Source: Gracilaria gracilis
Taxonomy: Eukaryota; Rhodophyta; Florideophyceae; Gracilariales; Gracilariaceae
DNA length: 64,000 bases
Assembly (NCBI GenBank): GCA_030374805.1
Contig: JARGSG010000024.1
Span: forward strand, 496,001 to 560,000
Reading direction: 5' to 3'
Positions 1 through 9,594 of the stretch are shown here, piece by piece; within the stretch, counting starts at the first letter, position 1; the number at the start of each line of letters is the position of its first letter. Below the pieces are notes generated by a model. That model was not told the DNA's origin. It was given only the letters and a program-made list of their open reading frames with translations, and did no database searches. A program made the translations under genes and the position numbers.

Positions 1-170
1 GCCCTTTCGGCTTACAGATCGCGGAGCGAAAATCATTTGAAAATTCGAAACGTGCGCAAGCGCGAGCTGAAGCACATGAACCGAAAGCAGTCGTCCTCCA
101 TCGTCCACCTTTGCTCCCCGCTGCCAGTGCTCTAGCTCTCGGGCGCCCTGCTACACCTACGAGCCTAGTC

Positions 171-878
171 ATGTCGGCGCTTGCGCCCGAACCGGAGCAG
201 CCCGCTCACATCCGCCTCAACGCCAAGCAGGTGGAAGCACTGCTTGACTGCGTCGGCGACACCGTGTTCAAACCCGCGCTCGTCAGGGAGATTCGCCGCA
301 ACGTGCGCGTCATTCATCCGTCTGACTTTCCCGTCAAGCCGGTGGAACCATCACAGATTACTCGTCTTGCGGAGTCAACCAAGCGAGCACAGGCTATGGT
401 TGCGAAGCTTCACGCTGTCCGACAGGCGCACACGGACTTGCTCCGCCGAGAGATTCAACGCACTCACGAGCAAGCCACACAACTTCCGTCAGTTCCCGCG
501 CAACAGCTTGAACCGAATGTGCAGTTGCAATCGCTTGCCGGTCAGGTCAATGAGCATATCAACGGCACTGTCGACTTTATTTACAAATTGGTGGCAGCGA
601 GCGAAGATACCAATAAGAGAGTTCAAAACGTCTCCAAGGCGTTGGAAATTGCCAACAGTGATGTCAATGTTGCCGACCATAGCATTATAGCTGATTGGAC
701 CGGTACCTTCACTGATATTGGCGACCAGGACATAGAGATCCCAATAAAGCCGACGGAGGAAGTTGAAAGCTACCCGGATTCCCCTTTCGTCACACCCAGA
801 TCTAAGATGAGGAAAAGGGCAGCCATGATGTCGAGAATGAGTCCTGGCAAAAGATCTATATCCAAGCTGCCAAGATGA
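171..878 (+). CDS. Hypothetical helical protein, 235 aa
   Basis: Single-exon reading frame of 235 residues starting at the ATG at 171; the frame is open further upstream but only from a TTG. I do not recognise the family. The N-terminal half (about residues 20-60) reads as a small folded region with hydrophobic spacing (LNAKQVEALLDCVG), followed from about residue 70 to 170 by a mostly helical, heptad-like stretch rich in Gln, Ala and Arg. The C-terminal 50 residues are acidic and then basic and Ser/Pro-rich (TPRSKMRKRA), as in a disordered tail that could carry a nuclear localisation signal or SP/TP phosphosites. No signal peptide or membrane segment is visible. The size and helix-rich build would suit a structural subunit of a nuclear complex, for example a kinetochore protein, but that is only a guess. 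It converges with the next gene on the minus strand, 191 bp away. Confidence 0.7.
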   Translation: MSALAPEPEQPAHIRLNAKQVEALLDCVGDTVFKPALVREIRRNVRVIHPSDFPVKPVEPSQITRLAESTKRAQAMVAKLHAVRQAHTDLLRREIQRTHEQATQLPSVPAQQLEPNVQLQSLAGQVNEHINGTVDFIYKLVAASEDTNKRVQNVSKALEIANSDVNVADHSIIADWTGTFTDIGDQDIEIPIKPTEEVESYPDSPFVTPRSKMRKRAAMMSRMSPGKRSISKLPR

Positions 879-1069
879 TGCATGCCACAGTTACATAACA
901 TACAACTTGTCAGCCGCAATCGCCTTTCGGACACTTAATGAATGCTCGTGGTGAACAGTATCCGTATTCATCGCATTCAGCAAGCTTACCGCCGCCTCAC
1001 ATCACTATACAATCCTTGCAGGGCTGACGCCTAAATATCATCAGTTTCACTCAACATCTCTGTAAATTT

Positions 1070-2296
1070 CTATGCCCCTTCATCTGCCCTCCTCTTGATC
1101 ATCTTTGACCTGTCGCTTACGCGAGGGAATGGGTTCTTTTTCGACAAAACCAGGTACCCTACCTTGTGAGAAATATATCCTTTTATGTATCCATTGAATA
1201 TCAAGTTGGCCAGAATGCATTCAACTTCATCACCCTCCATGTCCACTGAACACACTTTTAAGCTCGCGCTAATACATCTCAAAGGTATTTTGTTGTTCAT
1301 CCACATGGTTTGCACTCGTCTCACTAACGAGCGGAACACAAGCGGTTTCATATTCTCCACGGCAAAGTACAGAGCCTTGCGGATAAAGAATTCCTCATAG
1401 CGTTCGACTGCGTCATTAAAGAGACCCACGTTTCCTGATTTGATGGCTTTAACGATGTCCATGAACCAAGTCATGTTCTGAACTGCTAGCATTGTGTCGG
1501 AGGGTAGGCTTCCTGTCAAGATTTTCGAGGGTATGAGATATAGCAACACTTGTCTTCTGTTTAGCTGCATATTCTGTGGTACGTGTTGAAAAGCAAACTC
1601 CAAGTCGCTCACAGCCTCCTCATACCTGTTTTCGTAGAGGTGGAGCCGTCCTGTGAAATACCGGTATGTGGCACGGTGAGAAATTGGGAAACTGTCAAAG
1701 TACCCAGAAGACCTTAGATTGACACTTTTCGTTAGATTTCCGCACAGCCTTAGGTTGTTGAGCTTGAAGTATATCTTGAGCAGTTGGTTGACGATACCAA
1801 GGGTGCCGATTTTCTTCGACTGCTCCTCGATAGAGGCTCTGTCATTATTTGTCAACGTGAAGCCCTTCTTGAGTACGCGTTCAGCCTCCTCTAACTTGCC
1901 TGCCTTTTGGTTTGAAGCGGTTAGTTGTCGATCGGCCTCTTCTGCGAGGATGCGCAAGTCAACACAGAGGGCAACAAATGCAGAAATGCACCATGCGGTT
2001 TCGTAATGTATTGTTCCAGTAAGAAGAGTTAGCATTTGGGAAAGGTTGTCGAACGCAGTGACCCAGTTGTTCGCATTCAAAGCCGCGGCCGCAACGAAGC
2101 GTCTTTCCACTATTTCAGGCAGCCGGTCCCAGGGATCTGCCATTCTGCTTGGAAGATTGCCCCCCTCGACAACATATTGTTCCATGGCAGCTGTGGCTCT
2201 TCCTGATGATAGACGCAAGAGTTCTCGTAACTCTTCACTCTTCTTGTGACGCACAGCATCCTCTACGTCTTCGTTATACCGTGACAGGGCGGACAT
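1070..2296 (-). CDS. PCID2: PCI-domain protein, PCID2/Thp1-like TREX-2 subunit
   Basis: The 408-residue protein matches the PCID2 (yeast Thp1, plant THP1/EER5) family in length, in its helical-repeat N-terminus and in its C-terminal PCI/winged-helix region. Landmarks are TYRYFTGRLHLYENRYEEA around residue 210, the run RRQVLLYLIPSKILTG near 247, and the C-terminal block NGYIKGYISHKVGYLVLSK ending in NPFP, close to the ends of animal and plant members. In known systems this subunit pairs with a Sac3/GANP scaffold and Sem1/DSS1 in TREX-2, which couples transcription to mRNA export at nuclear pores. Its winged-helix face binds nucleic acid. The start is the ATG at 2296, and the preceding sequence is not open. 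No intron is needed. The family call is from recognition of motifs, not a search. Confidence 0.9.
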   Translation of the reverse strand: MSALSRYNEDVEDAVRHKKSEELRELLRLSSGRATAAMEQYVVEGGNLPSRMADPWDRLPEIVERRFVAAAALNANNWVTAFDNLSQMLTLLTGTIHYETAWCISAFVALCVDLRILAEEADRQLTASNQKAGKLEEAERVLKKGFTLTNNDRASIEEQSKKIGTLGIVNQLLKIYFKLNNLRLCGNLTKSVNLRSSGYFDSFPISHRATYRYFTGRLHLYENRYEEAVSDLEFAFQHVPQNMQLNRRQVLLYLIPSKILTGSLPSDTMLAVQNMTWFMDIVKAIKSGNVGLFNDAVERYEEFFIRKALYFAVENMKPLVFRSLVRRVQTMWMNNKIPLRCISASLKVCSVDMEGDEVECILANLIFNGYIKGYISHKVGYLVLSKKNPFPRVSDRSKMIKRRADEGA

Positions 2297-5200
2297 GACA
2301 AGTACTTGTTTCGCAGACGAGTCAATTGAACGTTAAAGATGATAAAGACGTGTCGTAAGAACGTAGTACGAACGCTTGAAGAGCAAGAGAGGAAACCCCA
2401 GGGAGGCCTCAGACAAGATACAACATATAACAAGTGTTACATCTCCGAGAGGATCAAAATTTGATTGTTGCACAGCACGGTCTTTTTCAAAGGCCTGCTC
2501 TTGTAAGTTGTTAGGGTTCTTTTCGTCGATTTTAATATTTTTTGCTTTTTGCTCTCTGGTTTCTGACGAGCCCCCTTCGGGCCTCTCTGTAAGGAAGGAA
2601 GGGACTACACGTAGCCGGGCATTGTCATTCATTAGTTGTGCGATGCATATGTGCCAGAACGCGCCGTTGCGACTTCGAAGTCCAAGGCAACTTCTGCAAG
2701 CTCAATTGCCTAGTAGAGACTCGGAACTCAATTGAGCTCATATCTAACACGCGCATTTTACTCAGAGAGTGTCTACTAGTACGAGTTTAGAATCTGCTTT
2801 ATCTGTTTTTCATCTTCAATCTTCGTAAAATGTAAGTTCCTAAAGAAGAAACTATATTCGAAACCGGGAAGATTGTTTGTTGCTGTTTGTTTTGGGTATC
2901 CTAGGCTAATTCCTTCTAGGTTGCTTACAACCTTGTGGAGTGTGAGGGAATCCCCCAAGACAAGACACTCAAAATCCAAACCTGTCGAATTCTTGCTTTG
3001 AAAGGAACATCGTTTGGATCAAATTATCGAATCGTAGTACGACTTCACTTGCTGTTGAAAGCATTCCACATAAGACCTCATCGATTCGTCCCTTATCTTC
3101 CTCAATTCCCTTCCTCGCTGTTTCTGTTGTGGTTTAAGTGAAACGCGTCCGTTCTTTCCTCGTATTAGCGTGGATTGGCCTAAAGAGAAAACATTCTACA
3201 ACACCTCTATATCGCAGCGAATAACTATTGATCAGTACTTGTAGCAGTGCTACACATACCGCGATACAACCGGAAACCATTAGATCCCTTGGATGTTTTC
3301 GACGGCGAGCGCTTGAGTACCGGCACCACCGCCTTCTTTTTCTATTAACATGTTCATTCCCTTATGGAGAGACCGTGCCCAGTCGGCAGATGGGTCCCAT
3401 ATCGACAATGCGCCCAATGTCGACGAATATGGATAGAGACAGAGAGGCAAAACAATAAAAACGTCATTCGGATAAGTTGTTGATAGCTATCAAACAAATT
3501 CTTTTCAAAGGGCTTTCTTGGGCTGGAAGGTCTGGTTCCTGAGACCTGTCATGACAAAGCGGTGAGACATTCGGTGCTCACACATAAACGATTATTTGAG
3601 CACGGGACAGTAGATAGGCCGTAGTAAAGAAGTAGCAAACTTCCGAAGATTTCCAACGTCGCACGAGTATCGCCACCAAGCCAAGTATTAAAAAACCTGT
3701 GAGTGCTTGGTAAACCCGTTATAAGGAATAGGCGTGCATGCTTACAAAAACCAACAACAATGGACATATAAGATATCATAGTGTTCTTCCATTGTCATCT
3801 CGTGAAATGGAAGATTGATCGTCTACGAACAGGTGTAGGTTACTCTTCCGGCGAGTCGAAAAAGAAGAGGACGCGTAATGTGTTGGATGCGAACTCAACG
3901 GTTTCTTTTGTTGTGGTGTAAGTCTCTTAATCCTGGACTAACATGATAGAACCGTTGTCAAAGGTAGTTGTGTGTTTTCATGGCCTTCTAGGAGTCTTGC
4001 ATTCGTTTCCCGATTGGCTTGGCGGTCGGCCAAGACGGGATCGGCTCGTTGAAGGACTTGTCAGCACAAAATGCTTGGCATCTTTCTGCACGTTTGTACC
4101 ACACTCGAGATGCAGATCGGAATGTAGGGAGCTGAGAATGTGTGACACTGCGCAAGAGAGCGGTGGCGATGCAGACAATAGCTCAGATGAGTGGTGAGTC
4201 AGGTGGAACGACCACGTTCTGTCACACAATGATTGCAGACGTGTCTCTTGAAAGCTTGAAAGCAAACGACTGGAGGTAGAGCGAGTGCGCTCTCTAAAGG
4301 TTGTATGCAACGCTTCTCGTTGTGAGGAAACAGCAGAAACCAATATGTTAACGTTCGTTATCAGCGCGTGTACTCGAGAGCTGGTATGTAATTTGAATTG
4401 TCTGTGAGTTGTAGCTAACATTTTGGGCTCGTCTTCTCCAATGGATAGGATTCAAGCATAGTCTTGATCTTCAGAGAGAGTGTGTGCCAGGCTGGAACAG
4501 AAATACGAAGAGACATTTTTATTGGAGACAGTGTACGATATTACGGCTGACACAATTTGTGTACCGTCGGTACCCTTGGGTATGGATATATCGCATGCAT
4601 ATATTTGTGGTTCAATGAATGTAAAGAACGACGTCGGGTGCGAAGGATGACACCTGGTAGAATGCCAGTGGTGAGGCGAGCGCAATAACGCGACGATCAG
4701 CCAAACAATTACGGGACAAGGCCGTTGTGTGAGTTGTTTCAAGTATTATTGCGAGATTTGACATATGTAAGTGCAGCTGTGGGTCCAAATGTACCTTTTA
4801 CTTGTACCTTTGTACTCGTGAACAATGTCGTGAGGTTTGTAGGCGCTGAAACTGAGTCCACCAAAGCGCTTCATTCCACATACAGTAATATTATTTTGAT
4901 GCATGGTCTCTTTCGTGCAAACAAGGTCCGCTGTCGTAAATGCGTCTATGACGCGGTATGAGGTTGTTGTGCTTTCGCTACGTCTCAAGATGCTCGTACA
5001 TGACAGCAATGCAGACGTTTATCACTCCGGAATTAGCTGCATGACGGACCACGGCTGTACTCGAAGAGTACAGCGTAAGCATGGCAAGGTTTTAGTCTTT
5101 CTATCGAAGGTGCTTCAAGGGTTTGGTTGCAGTGCTGGAAGGCGAGAACAACGAATAGGAGTGCGATTTTTTTTTCTTGTTTGGTGCAGCAAGAGAACTA

Positions 5201-5811
5201 CGCTCGTCTTTTTGAAGCATTAATGGCACGCGGTTTCAGGAGGAGACGCTCAGAAGTGGAAGTAGGCTTTTGGTGAACTTGAGACAAAAGTGGAAGCTAT
5301 GCTCCGTAGCGTGTGATGATAGCTATGGGAAACATGCAGTGGCGCAAGTGGGGATCGAAAGAGGCTCAAGTGGGACAAAGAATAGGTCAAGAGGATTATT
5401 TGTGCAATGTGATCACTAACGGAACAGTTGAAAACTGTCATCGCTTTCGACACCGCCTCGGATCATGCAAGTGGCAGCGCTTGCGACGGAGGCGTGCACG
5501 GCTGGAAGGCGTTGGCAGTGCCATCATGATGAACGGCAGCTTGACAGCTGCGGGAGGTTGGCGCCACAGGCTGTTTGTCCGCCAAAGATCGATCTACGAC
5601 GTGTGGAATAGGGAAGGCGCAGGCGCGAGCGTATTCTATTTTTACAGCAGCTCTCATTCCTGCTCGCAGGGCCGTTGGTAGCGTTTACCCTTTACATACA
5701 CCAGTGCTACTTTACTGGCCTTTTTATCCATCAATTTTCACCAAAGTCGTGAGACGCCGGCGGCGGATTAACGCCAGCTCTCAGAAGTCTCTCTGCCCCT
5801 GTGGCCGAAAC
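2297..5811 (+). other. 3.5 kb intergenic stretch without recognisable gene
   Basis: The reading frames here are short (none over about 150 codons), overlap on both strands and have no recognisable motif, signal peptide or family signature. No tRNA, tandem array or long repeat is apparent by eye. It should hold the promoter of the PCID2-like gene at its left end and that of the LYAR-like gene at its right end. Confidence 0.5.
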
Positions 5812-6441
5812 ATGGTCAGCTTCAGCTGCGATCACTGCCAGAATGTGTTCACCAAGCCCAAGATACAGCGTCATCTTCACGCTTGCCGAACCAACACCGT
5901 CAGCTGCATCGATTGCGCCACCGTATTCGACCGACACACCGTTCGATCGCACACCAGCTGCATCACCGAATCTCAGAAATTCGGCCCTCGTCGCACAAAC
6001 TCAGACAACACTTTCTGTGTCCCTTGTCAATTGAAACTCAACGGAGCAGTTCATGCCAAGCAACATTACGATAGTAAGAAGCATCGAGCCAAACTACGAA
6101 AAGAGAAACAGTCTGCGAACAAACAACATCCCCAACATGGAACACTTACAAAACAGACCGATCGGCGTGACGAGAGACGCGATGAAACCTTGTCTGCTCC
6201 TGCTGAAGGGCCAAACATTCCACGCTTAAAGAAACTCATAAGAAAAGTTTTGAAAAAGGCTCCAAACAGGACCTTGGCTATCAGCACTCTTGTCTCGGAG
6301 GTGGCGGAGCACACGGGCTTGCGTTCGTCGCACAGCCTTTCTCAATTGGTAACACGAAAAGTGACTGCTTCCAGCCGCTTCTCTATGTCGAATCAAGACG
6401 TGACTATGACTTCAACCTCCAAGCCAATGAAGGGACAATGA
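5812..6441 (+). CDS. LYAR: LYAR-type nucleolar zinc-finger protein
   Basis: A 209-residue protein with the three parts of the LYAR (cell growth-regulating nucleolar protein) family. Residues 1-60 form paired C2HC fingers: MVSFSCDHC, then HLHACR, SCIDC, and SHTSCITESQKFG, the last matching the family's conserved end. Residues about 70-100 carry a U1/ZnF-met finger of form C-x2-C-x12-H-x5-H (CVPC to the two His before RAKLRK). A basic, Gln/Lys-rich linker follows, and residues about 145-200 (IPRLKKLIRKVLKKAP onward) match the C-terminal winged-helix-like domain of LYAR. The frame is open for 79 codons further upstream, but the ATG at 5812 gives the canonical N-terminus. The family works in the nucleolus in pre-rRNA processing and binds nucleic acid. 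Animal and yeast relatives are longer, so this copy has a short linker. Confidence 0.9.
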   Translation: MVSFSCDHCQNVFTKPKIQRHLHACRTNTVSCIDCATVFDRHTVRSHTSCITESQKFGPRRTNSDNTFCVPCQLKLNGAVHAKQHYDSKKHRAKLRKEKQSANKQHPQHGTLTKQTDRRDERRDETLSAPAEGPNIPRLKKLIRKVLKKAPNRTLAISTLVSEVAEHTGLRSSHSLSQLVTRKVTASSRFSMSNQDVTMTSTSKPMKGQ

Positions 6442-8085
6442 TCTCGTGCTTCCTATCAACAAAAAAAGCAACGGCGCTAGTCCTTCCGTTTATGTACAAA
6501 CTGCCATTTTGCTCGGCACATTTGTGTCTGAGGCGTTTATTATTCGCACGACGCTACTTTGATGGTGCATATAACACCGTGGTCCGTGTTGTTGCTGCGA
6601 GCACGCCGCTTGTATGTTCAACGTTGTTGTAAAGTTAGAAAGGGCGCTTCGACCATATGTGAGCTTGTGCCAGCAGCGAGGTTTCTGTACAGACACGAGA
6701 CATACAGAACTCGTTGGAAGAGACAGCGGACCAGCATAGCGTCTGCTGATCGATTGTTATTTGCAAACTACACGCTGTCAAATAATGTCACTTCGATTTG
6801 AGCGTGGATGGTTGTTCTTCCGAAAGCGCATCCAGCATTATTGGTGTCAATGAAGATGCCATTTTGCCCGTCTGGTTGAATCAGAGCTAGGGCAAGAGTG
6901 ATCCAGATGCAGCTGGGTGGCGGCTTCGAAGGTAAGAAAAGCAAGAAAGCGCTTCTTTCTCTTCCTGGTTCAAAGAGCAGTCCTATAATTAATTGAGATA
7001 GATGGGAACAAGATGAACAAAAGGCCTTTTCGCTTGCATTTTTCTTGCGAGGCTCGTCCGGATATGATGTTTGTGGGATTCTGAGCAAGTTCCACCTTTT
7101 GTCGGTTTGGCGGATTGTGACATTCTTCACATATGAAACGTACGACTCCATTTGTGGTGCGAAAACGCACGAGAAGAGCTTTCATGACGACGAAGAAGCT
7201 CACAGCGTATCTCTAAAAGGTTGCAACCAAATCGTGGAATGTACGATGACGTTGCTGACTGAACGGGAGCTATCCGCATCAAAACGTGGAAGATGCTGCT
7301 CTCTTTGAAGCACAAGTAGATAACGTGGAGAGAGCGAGGGAGTTTGGTTCCACCTGCTTGACGATCAATTCCGATCGGCACCCGTGCACGATCTCAGATG
7401 CCTCCTCGGACGCTTTTCATATTGGCATTCTGTAAACCGGAGGACACGCACATGCGAGAGTCGAGCAAGATTCATAGAGACGGCTGCACCATCATCAGCG
7501 CATCTTGTTTAGTATTCAACGGTGGAACGCGGTTGTGCTTGACCATATGATGCAGCCGGATGGGTTGACTCTCAAGTTTCTTACTTTTCAAAAAGATTTT
7601 GTGCTGATGTGGGTGGAGGTATGAAAGAAGCTCTCCATCTCGAGAGTTCCGCTTTGACGATGTATTGACGCTTGATCGCGTGCGTTCTTGGATGGATGTA
7701 GTTAAGAGGTAAATGTCAGAGACTATGGCGGCTGCAGCACTTCATTCTGGTTGCGTTCTTTTTTTGGGCGCGGTAGTGAAAATGTAAGATTGATGAGTCG
7801 CTAGAGCCGCGATTGTAGAACCTGGTGTTCCATCTTGTAGGCGTCAGTTCGATAAACAAGTGGAACAGGTAAGGTCTGTGTCGCAGCTCTGTACGTGTCT
7901 CACTCATGTGCTGCTATCCTTAGAGCCGTATAGCGGTATCGATAGCGATTCCTTCCCCCGTTGAAGTCGGTTCCACACATGAAGTCCTTAAGTACCCACA
8001 ACGTCCGCAACTCGCGTCCCCTGTCCTGCTATGATGAACGAAGTTTTCATTTGTGCTACCTGCTTGAGCCAATTGGTCAGCAAGA
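6442..8085 (+). other. 1.6 kb intergenic stretch
   Basis: Only short overlapping reading frames with no recognisable product are present. No repeat or RNA gene stands out. It contains the 3' region of the LYAR-like gene and the promoter of the following zinc-finger gene. Confidence 0.45.
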
Positions 8086-8905
8086 ATGCCATTTTCTGTA
8101 CGCTCTGAACATCATTTACAACAGCACGATCGCCATCATGGTGCTTCGAGTTCGTCCTCCCGTGCATCCCCGTCTTCTTCCTCTGCTGCTGCTTCTGGTT
8201 CTTCTGCTTTGCCAAATCTGAGGTCACCACCCCGTGATTTGCGGATGAGCATCGCTCCTGGAAGTCATTCGTTGTTGCTTGAACAGCCAGCTCAAAATGA
8301 CCGCTCACCGAACAAACAAGCTGATAACGGCGAAGGTAACTCTGCTCGCGTGGCTGCCAAAAGAAAGGCTATGTTATGTGCATTGACCAAGCCGAGCTCG
8401 CATCGTGGATACGTGATTTGCCGCTTATGCAACGCTTTGGTTTGGGGTCCCAATGGTAAGCCATTGTTCCCAGTCTTCTTTCTCATACATTGCTTTCTGT
8501 GCAGGAACAGTATGACTAATTGCTTCGTGTGGCTTCTGTTTATGATGATATGCAGGCAGATATCATATTGAAAAATGTGGCGTGCTTTGCAAGGCGAGAC
8601 AAAAAGCAAATGAAGAAGGCATCAAGTTGGTACAAGTGAGCGGCATTGCGATCGACGAAGCCTTGTTTAAGAAGCCCAAGTCAGCTCGCCCAAAAGCAGC
8701 AAAATTACCTGGTTTTGTCATATCAAGGACGGTGACTATTCAGAATCCTTTCGAAGCACCAAGTGACTCTGAGAAGAAACGAGGAGTGCGAACTGGCAGA
8801 AAAGGGTATGTGAGGTGTCTGGCTTGCAATACAGAGGTATATGCACCCAACGCGAAACATCATGCGGCGGCTTGTACAAAGAGGAGAGCAGACTGGCGTT
8901 CATAA
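8086..8905 (+). CDS. Two-exon protein with twin CX2CX11HX3C fingers
   Basis: Two exons, 8086-8455 and 8556-8905, join in frame across a 100-bp GT-AG intron to give 239 residues. Without splicing the first frame runs into hydrophobic nonsense and the second has no ATG. The splice restores the first finger, CRLCNALVWGPNGRYHIEKC, which has exactly the same spacing as the C-terminal finger CLACNTEVYAPNAKHHAAAC: C-x2-C-x11-H-x3-C. The two share the APN/GPN turn, so they are an internal duplication. The N-terminal 60 residues are Ser/Ala low complexity. The 70 residues between the fingers are basic and Pro/Lys-rich (FKKPKSARPKAAKLPG). This C2HC layout is like small zinc-binding modules that bind nucleic acid or protein, but I cannot assign a named family. 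The ATG at 8086 is the likely start; an additional 5' exon cannot be excluded. Confidence 0.75.
8456..8555 (+). other. Intron, 100 bp, GT-AG
   Basis: The donor is G|GTAAG at 8456 and the acceptor is TGCAG ending at 8555, with a T-rich stretch just before it. Removing it joins codon GG-C and completes a C2HC zinc finger whose spacing equals that of the second finger in the same protein, which is strong internal support. A second possible acceptor, GTGCAG near 8503, would give the wrong frame. Confidence 0.8.
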
Positions 8906-9594
8906 ATCTTGTTCAATCTTCGATGCAGGCAGCTCAACTGTCTATTCGGGAGCTGTAATTGAATTCACCGCAAGTGGTCCTGACTGAACAGGAAGTCCAA
9001 GGATTACCAGCCCAGTGTCTGTTCACTTCTGAAAACGAGGTGCCCTTGTTGCTGTCACCAGACAGGGCAAACAATACACTATGTGTATGCAGACAACAAC
9101 AGGAATATGGAGTTTCATTGCTTTTAACGAGATGATCAGAAGTCGTCATTTAGTTGAACGAATCCGGAGTCGTCACAGTCGTCGTTCTTATCAAGGAAAA
9201 GACCCTTGGAGTTGGCATACTCCAGCAAAAGACTTGAGGTGTACGGCTCGGGCCCCAAACTTCGGGCGCTCCCCAGTTATTTGCAAGATATCACATGGCA
9301 TGTAACCCTGCGGGGGTACGCTTAGGATTGCCATGAACAATGAAGCGGTTTGGAAGTTATTAGGCAAGAGGAAGAGTTAGAACTCAGCACAGAACGAGAC
9401 GGAAACGATAAACAGCTCTAGAGATATGGCCCGACTCATTCGCCGGAACCAAAAAAAAATCGCCTCCTGGTTGGTAGGGTTACAGCGAACCATTCCGCCT
9501 TCGTTCACCTTTCTCTGTCGCGCGCCACATTTCCTTCTTGCGCACGTCGTTATTGCCTCTATTCGCCACCATAACCACTTCCCCTTGAACTAGC
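8906..9594 (+). other. 690 bp intergenic region
   Basis: No coding frame with recognisable content is seen. The right end, with a short A-run near 9450 and a pyrimidine-rich stretch up to 9590, is the presumed promoter and 5' leader of the GH35 gene. Confidence 0.45.
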
